The position numbers and the translations under genes were made by a program. Source: Biscogniauxia marginata (Eukaryota; Ascomycota; Sordariomycetes; Xylariales; Xylariaceae). Taken from it: a DNA stretch of 64,000 nucleotides. Within the stretch, counting starts at the first letter, position 1. Each line of letters starts with the position of its first letter. The stretch lies in the NCBI GenBank assembly GCA_022695795.1, contig MU404132.1, positions 1-64,000 on the forward strand, in the 5' to 3' direction. This document shows, piece by piece, positions 13,949 through 25,788 of the stretch. The notes under the pieces are model-generated. The model made no database searches. It saw only the letters and a program-made list of their open reading frames with translations, and was not told where the DNA came from.

Positions 13949-15079
13949 TGGAGGAGAAACATCTCAATTGTACGTAGCACCGACCAATGAAGCCTGAAGC
14001 GAACTTCGTCACGTCTCTCGCCATCCGGAATAGAAGCCCACCAAGAATTCCACCTCCACAATCGAGATATTCCCGTCTCGTGATCATGCTGTCCCGCCTG
14101 TATGGGCCCGATCCCTATGCACCCTGGAACTCACCTCACTAGCGCGTGTCCTTCCAACTTCGACCCAGCTGAGCTCAGAGTTCTAAATAAGGGCCCGTCT
14201 TAACCTCGTACGTATAGAAGACTCACCTAGGTACATACGGTACTCACCTCTACCACACCCCGAGAGACGGTGTGTCCTCTCGTGATACCAACAAGCCCCT
14301 TTGCCTCATTCAGTATTAACTGTACTACAAGCCGTCAAATCTTACTCATAGGCTCGTCTGCATCGGCTAGCTACTCAATCGCAGATAACGTTGGTTGCTG
14401 CACGCCAATTCCCTGGCCAGCAAGGAAGGGTGATATAGGAGCGGTGGGATGATATTGCACAAGTTGAAACACGACCATGATCTATCTAATCTAAACTCGT
14501 ACTGTGATGTGTTTCCCTGAAGTGACCCTCCTTCGGAGGAAGCCCGCGAATCCATGATACATTAAATAGATGGGTTATGACTTTCCCTCCTTCCCCCAGG
14601 CCGTCTACAACCCGGTCTGCACCCCACAGAAGGACGAGGCCGCGGCTGACGTGCTGAGGACTGACCGGGGGTGACTCCAAGGTCTCTCTACATGTGCTGT
14701 ACCGGTACCACTTGGCCGACCTTTTTCGGCTGAGTGGATCCCGACCCATGTCCACATCGAGCCTCCAACGTCCAAGGAATCCATGGCTCACAGTCGCGAT
14801 GGACGGGAATGTGGCGGTAGGATGGAGAGAAAGGTTCCGTCCGTAGTTGCTTTCTTACACGATCTTGGGGATCCTCGACCGGGAGCACTACTTTTGCCGT
14901 ATGCAGAAGAACACACACACTCACACACACACACAAACACACCCTTATATTACGTGCACCGAACTCAGCCCAAACCCGTTATAAGCTAAGGCCACAGGGC
15001 TGCACTGCTTACTTGTTACCAAGAGTGTAACCCTGGCGAGAGAGCGATATAGGCCCGGAACCCCCGTTGCGCGCCTCTG

Positions 15080-15103
15080 CTTCGTTCGTTCGTTCGTTCG
15101 TTC
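15080..15103. repeat. (TTCG)n microsatellite
   Basis: Six tandem TTCG units in non-coding DNA. Confidence 0.85.
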
Positions 15104-17600
15104 CATCTTCACCGACTATACGCAGGAGTCCAATGTTATCTGTATTACATTATTATCCATGCGACGTCAGGGATATGCTTTTCTTTTTAAATGCTGTACC
15201 ACTGCCGTTTGTATATGTCTTGTGTGACGATTAAGTTGCTCTTGTATGTAGTGCCAATCGCCCTTATTAGTCGGAACTCCTCCCAGCATTGACCAAAAAG
15301 AAACAAACTTCAATCTACAATAAGAAGAGGGAAAGATAGCGAGAGAGAGAAAGAGAGAAAGAGAGACGCGCTTAAAGATCGAGAAGGAAGAAAACGTCAT
15401 TATATCTCATCTCGAAACATCCTTAGCTACAGATAAGGTCACGACCCAGAGCGACCGGCTTGTTGCATTGCTGTTTGATAACTCGGAAGACCCTCGTTCT
15501 CCACCATTCCGGGATTGTTATGAGTTACATTAACCTATATCCCGGCTCCATATACAACGTGCTATAAGAGTCCAGAATCATTCCATTCGGCTGGGGAGTT
15601 TCTAACCGGCTCCTGTTGTACTGACACCAACACGCTACTGAACGAACGAGCTTCGTTTGCATCTCACCGCAAACGTCAAGGCGGACGTGTCCTGTTTTCC
15701 ATAGTTCCAATATCCCTGGCGGAGACCCCTGGACTAACCTGTCGAAAATTACGCATCGCAAGCCACGGTCGGCTACTGAGGCCGTTGAGAAACCCCACGC
15801 GAAGGCGTGCGGCAGAGCGTGCCTGTTTCTGACTTGGACGAGGCAAAGGAGATTGATTAATCAAATCATTTCCTAGGCATTTCTAAATCCCCTTTGGCAG
15901 CATCTAATATCACCAACTTCTGTAACCTTAAGGTAGACATTCCCGAATCCCCAAGCCGATTTGCTCGCATTTTACTGAGCGGCGCTACTGCGTCAGCCGG
16001 CCCGCGTGGTGATTCGGCGGCATTTAGGTGCTCATTGCCGTGTTGCAAGTGAGGGACTTTGTGCCGTTCTGGGCTGGCTGGGCTGAGCTGGGCCAGTGCA
16101 GCCGTTGATCAGAGTTTCGGGCCACCCCGTCGAGCCACCACGTTGGGATCTATCCGCCCGCGCTCCCTTGCTTGCCGCATTCCTGTTCCAGAGGGCGCAC
16201 TAGCTACATACATACATACATAGGTACTCGACTAGTGGGACAGGCGCTTGGATTCCCCATCCTTTGACGCTTTGGGAAAGCTGCGGAGACTCGCAGGGGT
16301 TTATAACCAACGTCCCAACCAACGAGCTCGGCAAGGCAGGTGTTGATCGAACAAAAGCAGCGGTGTGTGAGCAAACAGGCGGACACACACCCAGGAAAAG
16401 GACACGCCCACCCTGGTCTCCAGAGAGAGAGGGAGAGGGAGGGGGAGGGGGAAAGCCAAACGCTGGGAGCCAGAGCCCTGGGACGAGCATCGGCATCGTG
16501 ATTAGCTGACAAGTCCCCCCCGTCATCTTAACCCCAAAGGACTCACCCGCTCTGCGTTGCGTGCATCGGGTGTTAGCCAGCGAGTGTGTATGTGTGTGTA
16601 TGCAATCCATGCAACAGGCCCGAGCCTGAGGGCTGAAGGATCACCGCTGAGCTCGAAGGATCGGTCTCTACACATCTCGCAAGTACTGTACAAGTCACTT
16701 GACTAACCGACCGGGGCTCCCCATAAGACGCCCCAGTACCACTGGTACATGCACGGGAGGAGGCCGTGCTGGGTGAGAAAGACAGGCCAAGGAATAGAAG
16801 ATTGACAGAAGGAAAAAAAAGGCACACCCGCCCCCACCGATATTATTATAAGTCTCGCATCCGGTCGTCTCGACCTCTCCACGCACAACTAGCCCACAGC
16901 TCTGCCCCTAACTGCATGCCATTGCGCGACTCGGTCAGCAACTCTTCGCCCGGTAAAATAGACCTGATCGAACTGTGTCGCCGATCGACTAACCGACCGC
17001 CCCTTACGAGTACCTCACCGGAAGTGGTTCATGCCCTCGGTAACGGGAGCAAGCAAGGCATTGCTGTTGCAGCATCGAGGATCTAGGGTCGGCCACGTCA
17101 ACCGGCAGCGTATCCGCATTCCTGTACCCGGTCTCAGACATCTGCTACTAATTACGACCAACTTGCCGGGCCGACAGCTGCGGAGGAAAAGAAAGATATA
17201 TATAAATACATCAGGCCGAGCGAAGGATTGCGATTGCTTCTGGTCGGAAACTTTACGTGCCACATTGTGCCACGAGGACCGCACAATAACAGAGCGGCGT
17301 GAACCTAATTTGGGCATCGTGTCCTGCAAGGTATAGCAAAAAAAAGAAGAAAAAAAGTTTAAGAGGTCGATGCCGGGGGGAGTTTGCAGAATTTAAAGCA
17401 CCAGCGCAACAAAGTCGCTCAACTACCGCATCGAAGAAGACGATACCAAAAAGAAAATAGAAAGAAAAGAAAAAGGAAAGGGAAAAATAAGGGGGAAACA
17501 GAATCCGTAGTAGGTGAATCGCCTGCATACCATACAAGAGAAAGAAAAGAATCGAATCTGGAACTCACAGGTTTATTATTGTTCTCAAGTCTAAATAAGG

Positions 17601-20347
17601 AGGCTTCCATCGCCATCGTCAAGATTGAGCTCTAGAGGAAGACGACCAAGACGGACGGACGGGAGGGAAGTTATTGGATCTACGGTGCGGTTCACAATCA
17701 AATCCACAATCCACACAGTCCCAAGAGTGCTCAGTCCGCAATTCCACCAAAATCATCTTGAGTCTGTTGTCTGCGGCCATTTATGCGGCCTGCGTACTCC
17801 GGTACCAACCAGACGGGTATCCGCAAGCTAACCTAGCCTTGACTTGTTTTGGTACAAGATTGGCCCTTTCAAAATCTCCCATTCGACGACAACTCTTTTA
17901 CCTCTCAACCACTCGTACGACGCAGCTTTTGTAGCCAGAGATCCTATCGCCCGCTTCCCTATATCGCGAGTATTTTTTTAGTCTCGTCGCTTCTGATTGC
18001 TCCGTCCGCTGCACCACCTTTTATTTTTATTTTTTCCTCTCTACGTACTACTCCTCCTAGGACTTACTACCTACTCCTACGCCTTCCTACGTTCCCTCCC
18101 TGACGGCACCTCCCACCCCGCCCAACGGCAGCACGGGATAGGGTGGCGGGCGCCTCGGCTCGTCCAGCACGGAACCGATACAGAGGAGATCCCCCAAGAT
18201 CGGACACGACTTGTTATTCGATTGATTGAATCCCTCGGCTGGTGGCTTGTTAGCCCATCCCGCTAGCTGATCCCAACGAGCTGTTCTAGCCTAGGAAACT
18301 AGGTTCGCTAACGCAACCACGAGTTTGATCCGTCATCGGTTCCGGTTTTTTTCTTCTCTCTACTGGTGCGTATCATCGTTCTCAGCCCACCCCCAGAAAC
18401 TAAGCCGTTAGGTCGAGAGGTGCTTTTGTTGGCGTTATTGTTTGTTGTTGCACATTTACAAAACACCTGTCAAGCTAACATGGTGTTATATTGACATTCA
18501 GAGAAAAGAAAGGAAAAGAAACTAGTAATAACCCTGAGTGAAATTCAGGGGACCTGCAGAGTGCACAAGAACGAGGGTCTCTTGAGAGAGAGACAAAAAG
18601 AGCAAGAGAAAATCACACGTACAACGAGAGCGTGCACGCACCAGAAGGTACGTCAGGGTTCATGATTTAACTCCTTGCTTCAACTGCCTGTCTATCATAT
18701 CAGCCTTGTCATGCACGCAAATTGCCACGCTCTACCCAAGGACCTGTTGCTATGCAGCAGCAGTCACCATCTATCTGCCTACGTGTTGCGAATAGATGCG
18801 TGGTTGTGCACGCCTATAGTTCAGGTAGTAGCAGCAGCAGCAGTAGTAGTTCTGCTATATCTATTCCAACGACCCCGAACCGAATGTTGCATTGTTTCAT
18901 TTTTATAAGCAATTTCCCCCCCAGTTCCCCGGTTCTCCTTCTCTCGCCATGTTCCGATCCTCCCCTTTCCCACTTGTCAAATTCAAATGCTTCAATTTTC
19001 GTTGTGTTGCTGGTCATCCGCTCTTCGCAAAAAAAATTTAAATTTCTGTTAAGTAATTGTTGGGGGGTTTTTTTTCTTCTTTTGCTTTGAGATGAATATG
19101 CTCTATCGGGAATGTAGGAATTGTGTTTGTTTGTTTGTATGTCTGCTTGTGTGTGTATGTGTGTGTGCGAGCGCGAGTGTGGTTTTTCTTCTTCTATATG
19201 TGTTTTTTCCTGATCGGGAAATAAGGAGTCGAGTCGAGAGACTGGTGAGGGTGGGAAAAGACGGAGAAGAGACAAAGTATTTCAAGTATATTGTACTTGC
19301 CGGGTGCCCGAGTCGGGTTGGTCCCGCGGATTTATTATTAATTTCTGAGATCTAGCGCCCACCTTGTCTGTTTTATTATTATATCACTTGTTTCTATTTT
19401 ACCTAGGGCCCCCCGTTCCAGCTGAAGCTAACAGGCTACCTTAGTTTTAGTTTTTTCCTTACCCTGCGTGCTGCGGCCCCCAAGGGTCATCCCGCCCTTC
19501 TTATAGAGAACAGAGTCAGGCGCTGGGCCTGGTCCCGGTACTAAGTAGTAGGTACAGACTCCGCCCCGTCCGTGACCACTACCACCACCACCATTACCTA
19601 CCACCAATACCTACCACCACTTAGGTACTTACCACCACTGCACACACTACGCTACGCTACTGCTTTTGCCTACGCTACCCAAGTTCCAGCACCACTTCCA
19701 GCGGTTGGCCCCGCCACTCCACCCAATTTCTCTGCGCCGCCGTTCTGCGAGCAACTTTGTTACTTTTTTTTTACCTTCTCTCATACCTTACACCTTCCAC
19801 TCTCTCCTCCCCCCCCGCCACCACAACCACTACAACTTCTTCAATTCGTTCCTTGTTTGACATTATTCGACTACTTTGCCTACTGTCTCCTCTTCCCTCT
19901 AGTACCCTGCCCGTCTCTACCCCGTCTCCGTCCCTTCTGCTGCATTTCCCGGCCTGGAGTCTAATCTTCTGCTAAGTTGTAGCTTGGTCTGTCTCTGTCG
20001 AGGCATCGACCAGACCTGTATTACTGGCGTCTGCGTTGGCCAAAACACCGCTTCTGTGCCTAACCACTTGCAGACCCAGAGTCGTCTTCTTGCGGCCTCT
20101 TGCTCTTGTCTCCCGCCTTTCTGTCCAAGCTGGGAGACGAGTCCTGTCATGGTCACTGTTCGCTGTCTTTCTTGCATCGTCGAGTTGGGCATTGCTTGTG
20201 TTTGAACAGCAAGAACATTGTTAGGCTGCGAGAAACTTCCAGAATTCGAAATCCACGCCACTGCAGAATCCTTCCGAACCACCATTTTTAGTTTGCGTGG
20301 TTTGTCGATTTTCTAACCTGGCGCCTCTAAGCGTCCGTCACCGTAGT
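17601..20347 (+). promoter_or_regulatory. long pyrimidine-rich upstream region of the Zn2Cys6 gene
   Basis: This 2.7-kb stretch precedes the regulator start with no supported gene in it. C/T-rich tracts lie at about 17980-18110 and 19560-19970, a mixed GTA/GCA triplet run at about 18824-18850, and a T/G-rich tract at about 19120-19180. Extended pyrimidine-rich leaders are common before fungal regulatory genes, so this is probably promoter plus 5' leader. Several short open frames with ATG codons in the last kilobase could act as upstream ORFs if transcribed. The transcription start cannot be placed from sequence. Confidence 0.4.
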
Positions 20348-21656
20348 ATGGCAGAAGACCGAAATAGGGGACCACCACCGAGACACGATCAAGTCAGCGA
20401 CTCTCAGTATCCGCCTGTTCCTGGTGAGGAGGACGAACGCTCGAGGGCAATTCCTTATCATCCACGACCACACATGGCGTCAGGTTCAGTAACTTTGCCG
20501 TCTATCCAAGACCCCCACGGTGCCTATGGCCCGTCCGGTGGCAGGGCCTGGGATCCGAGGGCATCCAGCTATGGGCAATCTCCTAGCTCTACGAATGGGT
20601 ACCCCCCTCCCCCGAGCAGCGCCCATGCGCCTCAGGGCACCCGTTACACTCCCCCTGGCGGGAGCAGTGCTTATCCCCCTCCCCCAGGCTCGAGTCACCA
20701 GCCTTATTTACCTCCCGTACAGACCCATGCCCAGGACCCAAGGGTAAACTATTCTACGGATCCACGCACCCAACAGTTTTATCCAGGGCAACGGCCTCCG
20801 TCTTACAGCGGGACAGGCCAATACGATTACGCATATCGACCCGAGCGAGGGCCCCCTGGGCCGTTTCCTCCAGATTTCGCTCGGGCTGGTCCGGGAGGAC
20901 CTCCGGTGATGCAGCAATCTGCACCCCGGCAACGAACCTCTATCGCTTGCAGATATTGTAGGAGGAGGAAGGTGAGACTGAGACCTACGGACCAGACGCC
21001 CTATAAGTACGAAGCAAAATTGACTAATGTGGTGACAGATTCGTTGTAGTGGCTATCAAAATTCCCCCGGAGGGAAGTGTACAAATTGCATCAAAATGAA
21101 TCAGGAGTGTATTTTTCAGCCGGTCTCGTCTACAGCATCTACAGCGTTTGTTCCGATATCGGCTCTGCCGAACGGTATCCCTCCCGGTGTGCAATTATTT
21201 GGGGCGTACGGACAGCCCCTGGGGACGCCAGGGGGCGGTTTCCAAACAACCGCTCCCCAGTATGAACCGTCACTGCCCTCGCCAACCAGTTCTTATGGGG
21301 CCTTCTCCGATGATCGATCTGAAACTGGCAGGCGACGCCAGAGGTCTGCAGAAGACGAACACGGAATACGGCTCCCGCCTCCGAGTACGTTCCCTGAAGA
21401 TAATTCTCGACGACGCTCCCCTTCGAGTAGCAGTCCGAATCACTTGCAGCCTTATCAGCAGCTCCCGGCTCAGCCTCTTCCTATTCATGGATATGATAAC
21501 CGGACGCCTCCGCCCAATAGAGGTAGTCCGTCGGGCCCGGCGGCGGGCGGCAGTTCTACCAGTTCTGTCATGAGTCTGGAAAATATAATGGGTTCGGGAC
21601 CTTCGGGCAACGACATAGATCAAAAGATGTTGGGCCGGTTGAACCGCCGAACATAG
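20348..21656 (+). CDS. Zn2Cys6 binuclear-cluster transcription factor
   Basis: Two exons, 20348-20971 and 21039-21656, give 413 residues. The 67-nt intron (donor GTGAGA, acceptor GACAG, internal TGACTAAT branch-like site) splits the zinc cluster. Joining the exons restores CRYCRRRKIRC then SGYQNSPGGKC, TNC and IKMNQEC, a complete C-x2-C-x6-C-x10-C-x2-C-x6-C cluster at about residues 203-236. The first 200 residues are Pro/Gly/Ser/Tyr-rich with repeated YPPPP-like units and are probably disordered. The C-terminal half is Ser/Pro-rich with a basic patch and ends SLENIMGSGPSGNDIDQKMLGRLNRRT-like, split here as SLENIMG and KMLGRLNRR. The fungal-specific regulatory domain of longer family members is absent. 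The start is the first ATG of the frame, with A at -3 and G at +4. DNA target and pathway are unknown. Confidence 0.9.
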
Positions 21657-23989
21657 CAGGAATGTCTTGGTCTTCGATATAGCCACCGGATGGCAGAGGG
21701 ACTAGTGTGCTCATCGATATCGGGAGAAAGGAGGTCGGCAGGGCTAGTGGCTGGCTGGCCAGCATACTATTACTAGGATGTTTACGCCGTACGGATCGTC
21801 GAATCGACTACTTTTGCACTAACGGAAGCTCGACTTGTAATTGACCGGTAATATCTAGGGTCGACGGTGCAGTTTTGACAACATGTGCATTCCAATGGGG
21901 TGGCTATGGCTGGAGGCAAAAAAAAAACAAAAAAAACCACGATTATCTGGCGCAGCATAAAGGATTCCAGGTCATTTGGAGGGGCGGTGGTGATTTTAGA
22001 TGACATACTAGTTTGGCGACGAACATCAGTCAGCTCATATATCCTCGACCCGCTCTCGTTCGCGGCGATTCACCAAAATATTTTGCTTTTTTCTTTGCTC
22101 TTCTCACGAGGTCCAGTCGATTCGATTATGGAAGGGGAAAAGATTGGCTTGCCTCGCGGCACATTTCCGAATATTTGTTGATTTTTGATTCTGTTACATT
22201 CGCCATGGTCGTTGCTTTATGGATGAATCAGGCGTTGTTATTTGTGTTGCGTCGCGCTGCGTTGCGTTCAATACCTCTTGTACTAGGCCAGACATCGTGC
22301 TCTGTTTCTGATTAAAAAAAAAAAAGGCGTTTAATTATTGATGTTTACTATGCTGGAGCAAAAAGGGATCGATGCCCTAAAGTGATACAGATCTCATCAA
22401 GTTACTAATTAATTACATTATTAGATAGTACCCAGGGATGGACAGGCAAGGCATAGCGTGACAAGACAGCTAGCTACACACAGAGGGTTCCTAGACTGTT
22501 AGCCGTCTCGAACAGGGCGTCCAAGGCTGGGAGAGGAGTTAGTAGGGTGGATCTCGCGGTGGATACCATCGTCTGATAAGCCAGGTCGAAAGCGAATGGA
22601 ATGCTGCTTGCTACCTTGTTAACAGCTCGAGACTCGATGTCCTGAGTGACATGGCGCCCTCGGAGGGGGAACCGAAGTATCCTCAAATAATCTGTCGTTG
22701 GCAACGGTATCCCAGCGCGGTGTTACGTCTTATGGATATTGGCATCAAATTACGCACATACTCCTCGCCCTGTGCCTTGGAGAAAGAAGAGGGGGAAGAT
22801 CATCACGTCCCGGATCTCACCCCGAAGTGGCCGACCAATCTGGTCGTGTAAACAGTCGCCTGCGCCGCCTTTAAGTTTTTTTCGTGTAGTGTAGCTAGTA
22901 GAAACCGGGCTAATAGCCGACAAGAAACCCAGGACGCTGGAATAGCTCGTAGATCTTTTTTCGCTCACGGACAGTAAGAGAGGGCCGGGGCTGGCAAACA
23001 CACGGACAGATAGACCAGCCGGCTGGAGCCCACACAGGATGTGTACAAACTAAAAGGTTTTAGCTTCAGGGAGGGACTTTTAAGATTGTGACGGTGCTCG
23101 AATCATGAGCAAGGCCCGCGAGGAAAACGGCTTTTGGGCTCTGGGGAAAAACCAACTACATTATTAGGTTACTTATTACTAGTCAGGCTTTTTCGTGCTG
23201 CCAAGAAGTCTATCTACTCTAGGTCTAGACCCTTGATAATTCTGCCTGTGGTTGGCCTGCGATGACGGTCGATAGATGGGGACGTTTGCGTTGGCGGTTT
23301 GTGTTACATATGTGGCAGGCATTGTCTCTCCTTTCTCTCTCTGTCTCCTCATCCTGTCCTACTACTTACCACTTACTGTACATGAATAACTAACAAGATA
23401 TACAGTACCATACAGTACAGTACCGGTAGGCCGGCGCCCCTCCAGGGAAGTCATCAGAAACTATACCTTTAATGGGCAATATATACACACACACATACAC
23501 ACACACCATCCTTCGGTATTATCAAGCTAAGGTCCCCCTGCCCACCCCGGGGTACCTTTCCTAGATAGATCTAGAGGGGGGAGAGGGGAGGGAGTGAGAG
23601 GGGAACGGGTTTCTTCCTTCTCTCCTTCTCTCCTTCTCTCCTGCGACCCCAATTGAAGCTTTCTGACACAATATGTAGAGCGGCACAGCCGAAACCTAGA
23701 CGATCCCCCCCCTTTTTCCCAGGCTATCATCATCATCATCAACCTACTTACATACCTAAACTACTAATTAAGCCTTTTTTTGCTTTTTTTTTTGTTTCCC
23801 CGGAAAGGGAAGAGGGAGGTGATTCTCGAACGCTGGACTGAAAACCTTTTTACTTATCATCGCGTGTTCTTTAAACAAACGAGGTTAATATTGGCCCGTT
23901 ACATACCTACTTACTTCTCTCTGTGAGAAAAGAAAGGGGCTTGGGGGGAGGGGAGAAAAGAGCACAGCGAGATACCAATGGCGCTAATA

Positions 23990-24000
23990 GGATTCGAACC
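23990..24000 (-). other. perfect B-box-like sequence, possible tRNA remnant
   Basis: The minus strand reads GGTTCGAATCC, matching the RNA polymerase III B-box and a tRNA T-loop. It is followed by TATTAGCGCC, which could be a 3' acceptor strand. No D-arm, A-box or matching 5' acceptor strand was found upstream on the minus strand, so an intact tRNA is not supported. It could be a tRNA-derived relic or a chance match. Confidence 0.25.
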
Positions 24001-24451
24001 TAAACTCGCTGATACTCCAACTCTTAGGAGGGAGGGTTTTAGCCTCCTCTCTTTTTTTTCTTATTATCGACGGTAATAAGATAATGTGCATAAACTTTTT
24101 CCCTACATACATATATACATACGTACATACGTATGTACTTGCGTATATCTGCAAATACATCATCTTGTACTACACTTAAGCGCCACCTATTCACCCGCGG
24201 GTGTTTATTTAGACGCTACGTACCGTACCGTACCGTTACCCGAAACTGAAACCTTCCTACCTATGTACCTACCTACTCACAATTCAAAAACCCTAACTTA
24301 GGTAGTCCATCATAGTTGGAAGCACCGCAAGATGGTAGTAGGCACCTATTGATTTATGTAAGTCTCGTTGGTTTTTTTTTTGGCTAACCTTATTTATTAA
24401 TGGCACGAGTCAAGCCAAAGCGGAACCGCTGCGGACGCCAATTAAAATATT

Positions 24452-24473
24452 GATAATAATAATAATAATAATA
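24452..24473. repeat. (AAT)n microsatellite
   Basis: Tandem AAT units in non-coding DNA. Confidence 0.85.
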
Positions 24474-24675
24474 GACAAATTACGTTCGTGCCATACCCTC
24501 CCTTCCCCTCCCTTTTGTACAGCTAACACGAGAGGGGTAAGGGGAGAAATGTTCACAGTGCTCGATAGAAAAAGTATGACATGGGTAAGAGGCGGCGGGG
24601 TTCTAAAAAGTGAATACAATATCGTATTGAATATATGTATGTGGATGTATGTATGTTAGTTGGTAGGTAGGTTGA

Positions 24676-24694
24676 GATCGTCGTGTCGACGATC
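24676..24694. repeat. perfect 8-bp inverted repeat inside GGTA/TACC flanks
   Basis: GATCGTCG and CGACGATC are separated by three bases. The left flank (from about 24653) carries GGTAGGTAGG and the right flank (to about 24723) carries TACCTACCTA, so longer cruciform pairing with slippage is possible. No gene overlaps it. Confidence 0.7.
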
Positions 24695-25763
24695 GTCTAA
24701 CACGTACCTAACTACCTACCTACTGTACCCTCCAAGTCCCATACATACAGAGTGAGCTATCTGTGGTGAACTAAATGTATGGGAGGCGGAGTTATAACAA
24801 TAAGTTAGGTATGCCTTAATCAAAGGAAAGAAAACAACAACAACGACAACAACAAGGAGAAGGAGAAACAAAATAACATATAGGTGGCTTATCGGCTTAT
24901 TAGTCTCTATGGCTAGCAAACACGGGTGTGTTGTTGCCTCCTAAAACACACGCCTGTACGCGTCGATGTTAGTTGGTACATAGTAGGAATGATCCTAGGT
25001 TAGTCGCCTCTACTAACTTAGCACGCCTTTTTCGTTGCCCGCTTTTATTATTATTACATTATCTCTGACACTCGATCTAAGCCATGCCCCCCAGTCGTTG
25101 TCGTGTGTTATTATGTTCTCCAACCAACAAAAGTGCTGAAGTTCTTTCGTTCCTTCATTCATCTTTTTCTCTGCTCTTTTTAGACATACCCAAAATGCCT
25201 GCCCACCTACTACAACTGGGGCCGACTTCGTGGTCCGAGGTCAGAGTAGGTAGGACAAGAGATGGATGATGGTATTGAAGTGATAGAAAAAGAAAAAACC
25301 GATTCCGAAACTTTTGGGTCCCTGGAGAAAATCCCGTCTTCTCCCATTCCACGTCTCCCTGAACGAGTCGAGATTTCGTTGGTATTCGGTACGAATTACG
25401 ACACGGCTGGCTTTGCTAAATATCTACCTACCTATCTATCCATCTTTGCCTATACCTGCCGCTAACAATTATTCCGCGCCACAGATAATCATCACTCCTC
25501 CCCCGTCTTGATTGTGTATTAAACTCTTCGTCTTCTCTTCTTCCAATCAGTCAGAAAAAAATACAACCACAGAAAAAAGCAAATCACTAAGTTGTTACCT
25601 TAGGTACCCACCTACACAAAAGATAACAACACCGCGAGCTCCAGATCTTGACTCGAAAGCCCTCCTTCCTTCTCGCCAAAAGCTAGTTACCCGTAATACA
25701 CGAACAATCATCATCGCCTGAGGAATAAAGAAGAGAAAGAGATTTACGATATCCTGCTATACA

Positions 25764-25788
25764 TACCTACCTACCTACCTACCTACCT
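25764..25788. repeat. (CTAC)n microsatellite
   Basis: Six tandem units; the clearest array of the TACC/GGTA motif that recurs in intergenic DNA across the window. Confidence 0.85.

Larger units (their letters stand above)
12281..17600. other. intergenic, no supported gene
   Basis: No gene was recognised. The stretch has a G-rich tract at 13927-13948, CA-rich tracts near 14910-14942, a TTCG tetranucleotide array at 15080-15103, a CATA array at about 16203-16221 and a second G-rich tract at 16427-16451. Open frames up to 142 residues (12385-12813, minus) show no family motif. Confidence 0.6.

Noticed and set aside
20297..20347. Start of the Zn2Cys6 protein at 20297
   Set aside because: The codon there is GTG; the ATG at 20348 has A at -3 and G at +4 and begins the MAEDRNRG sequence.
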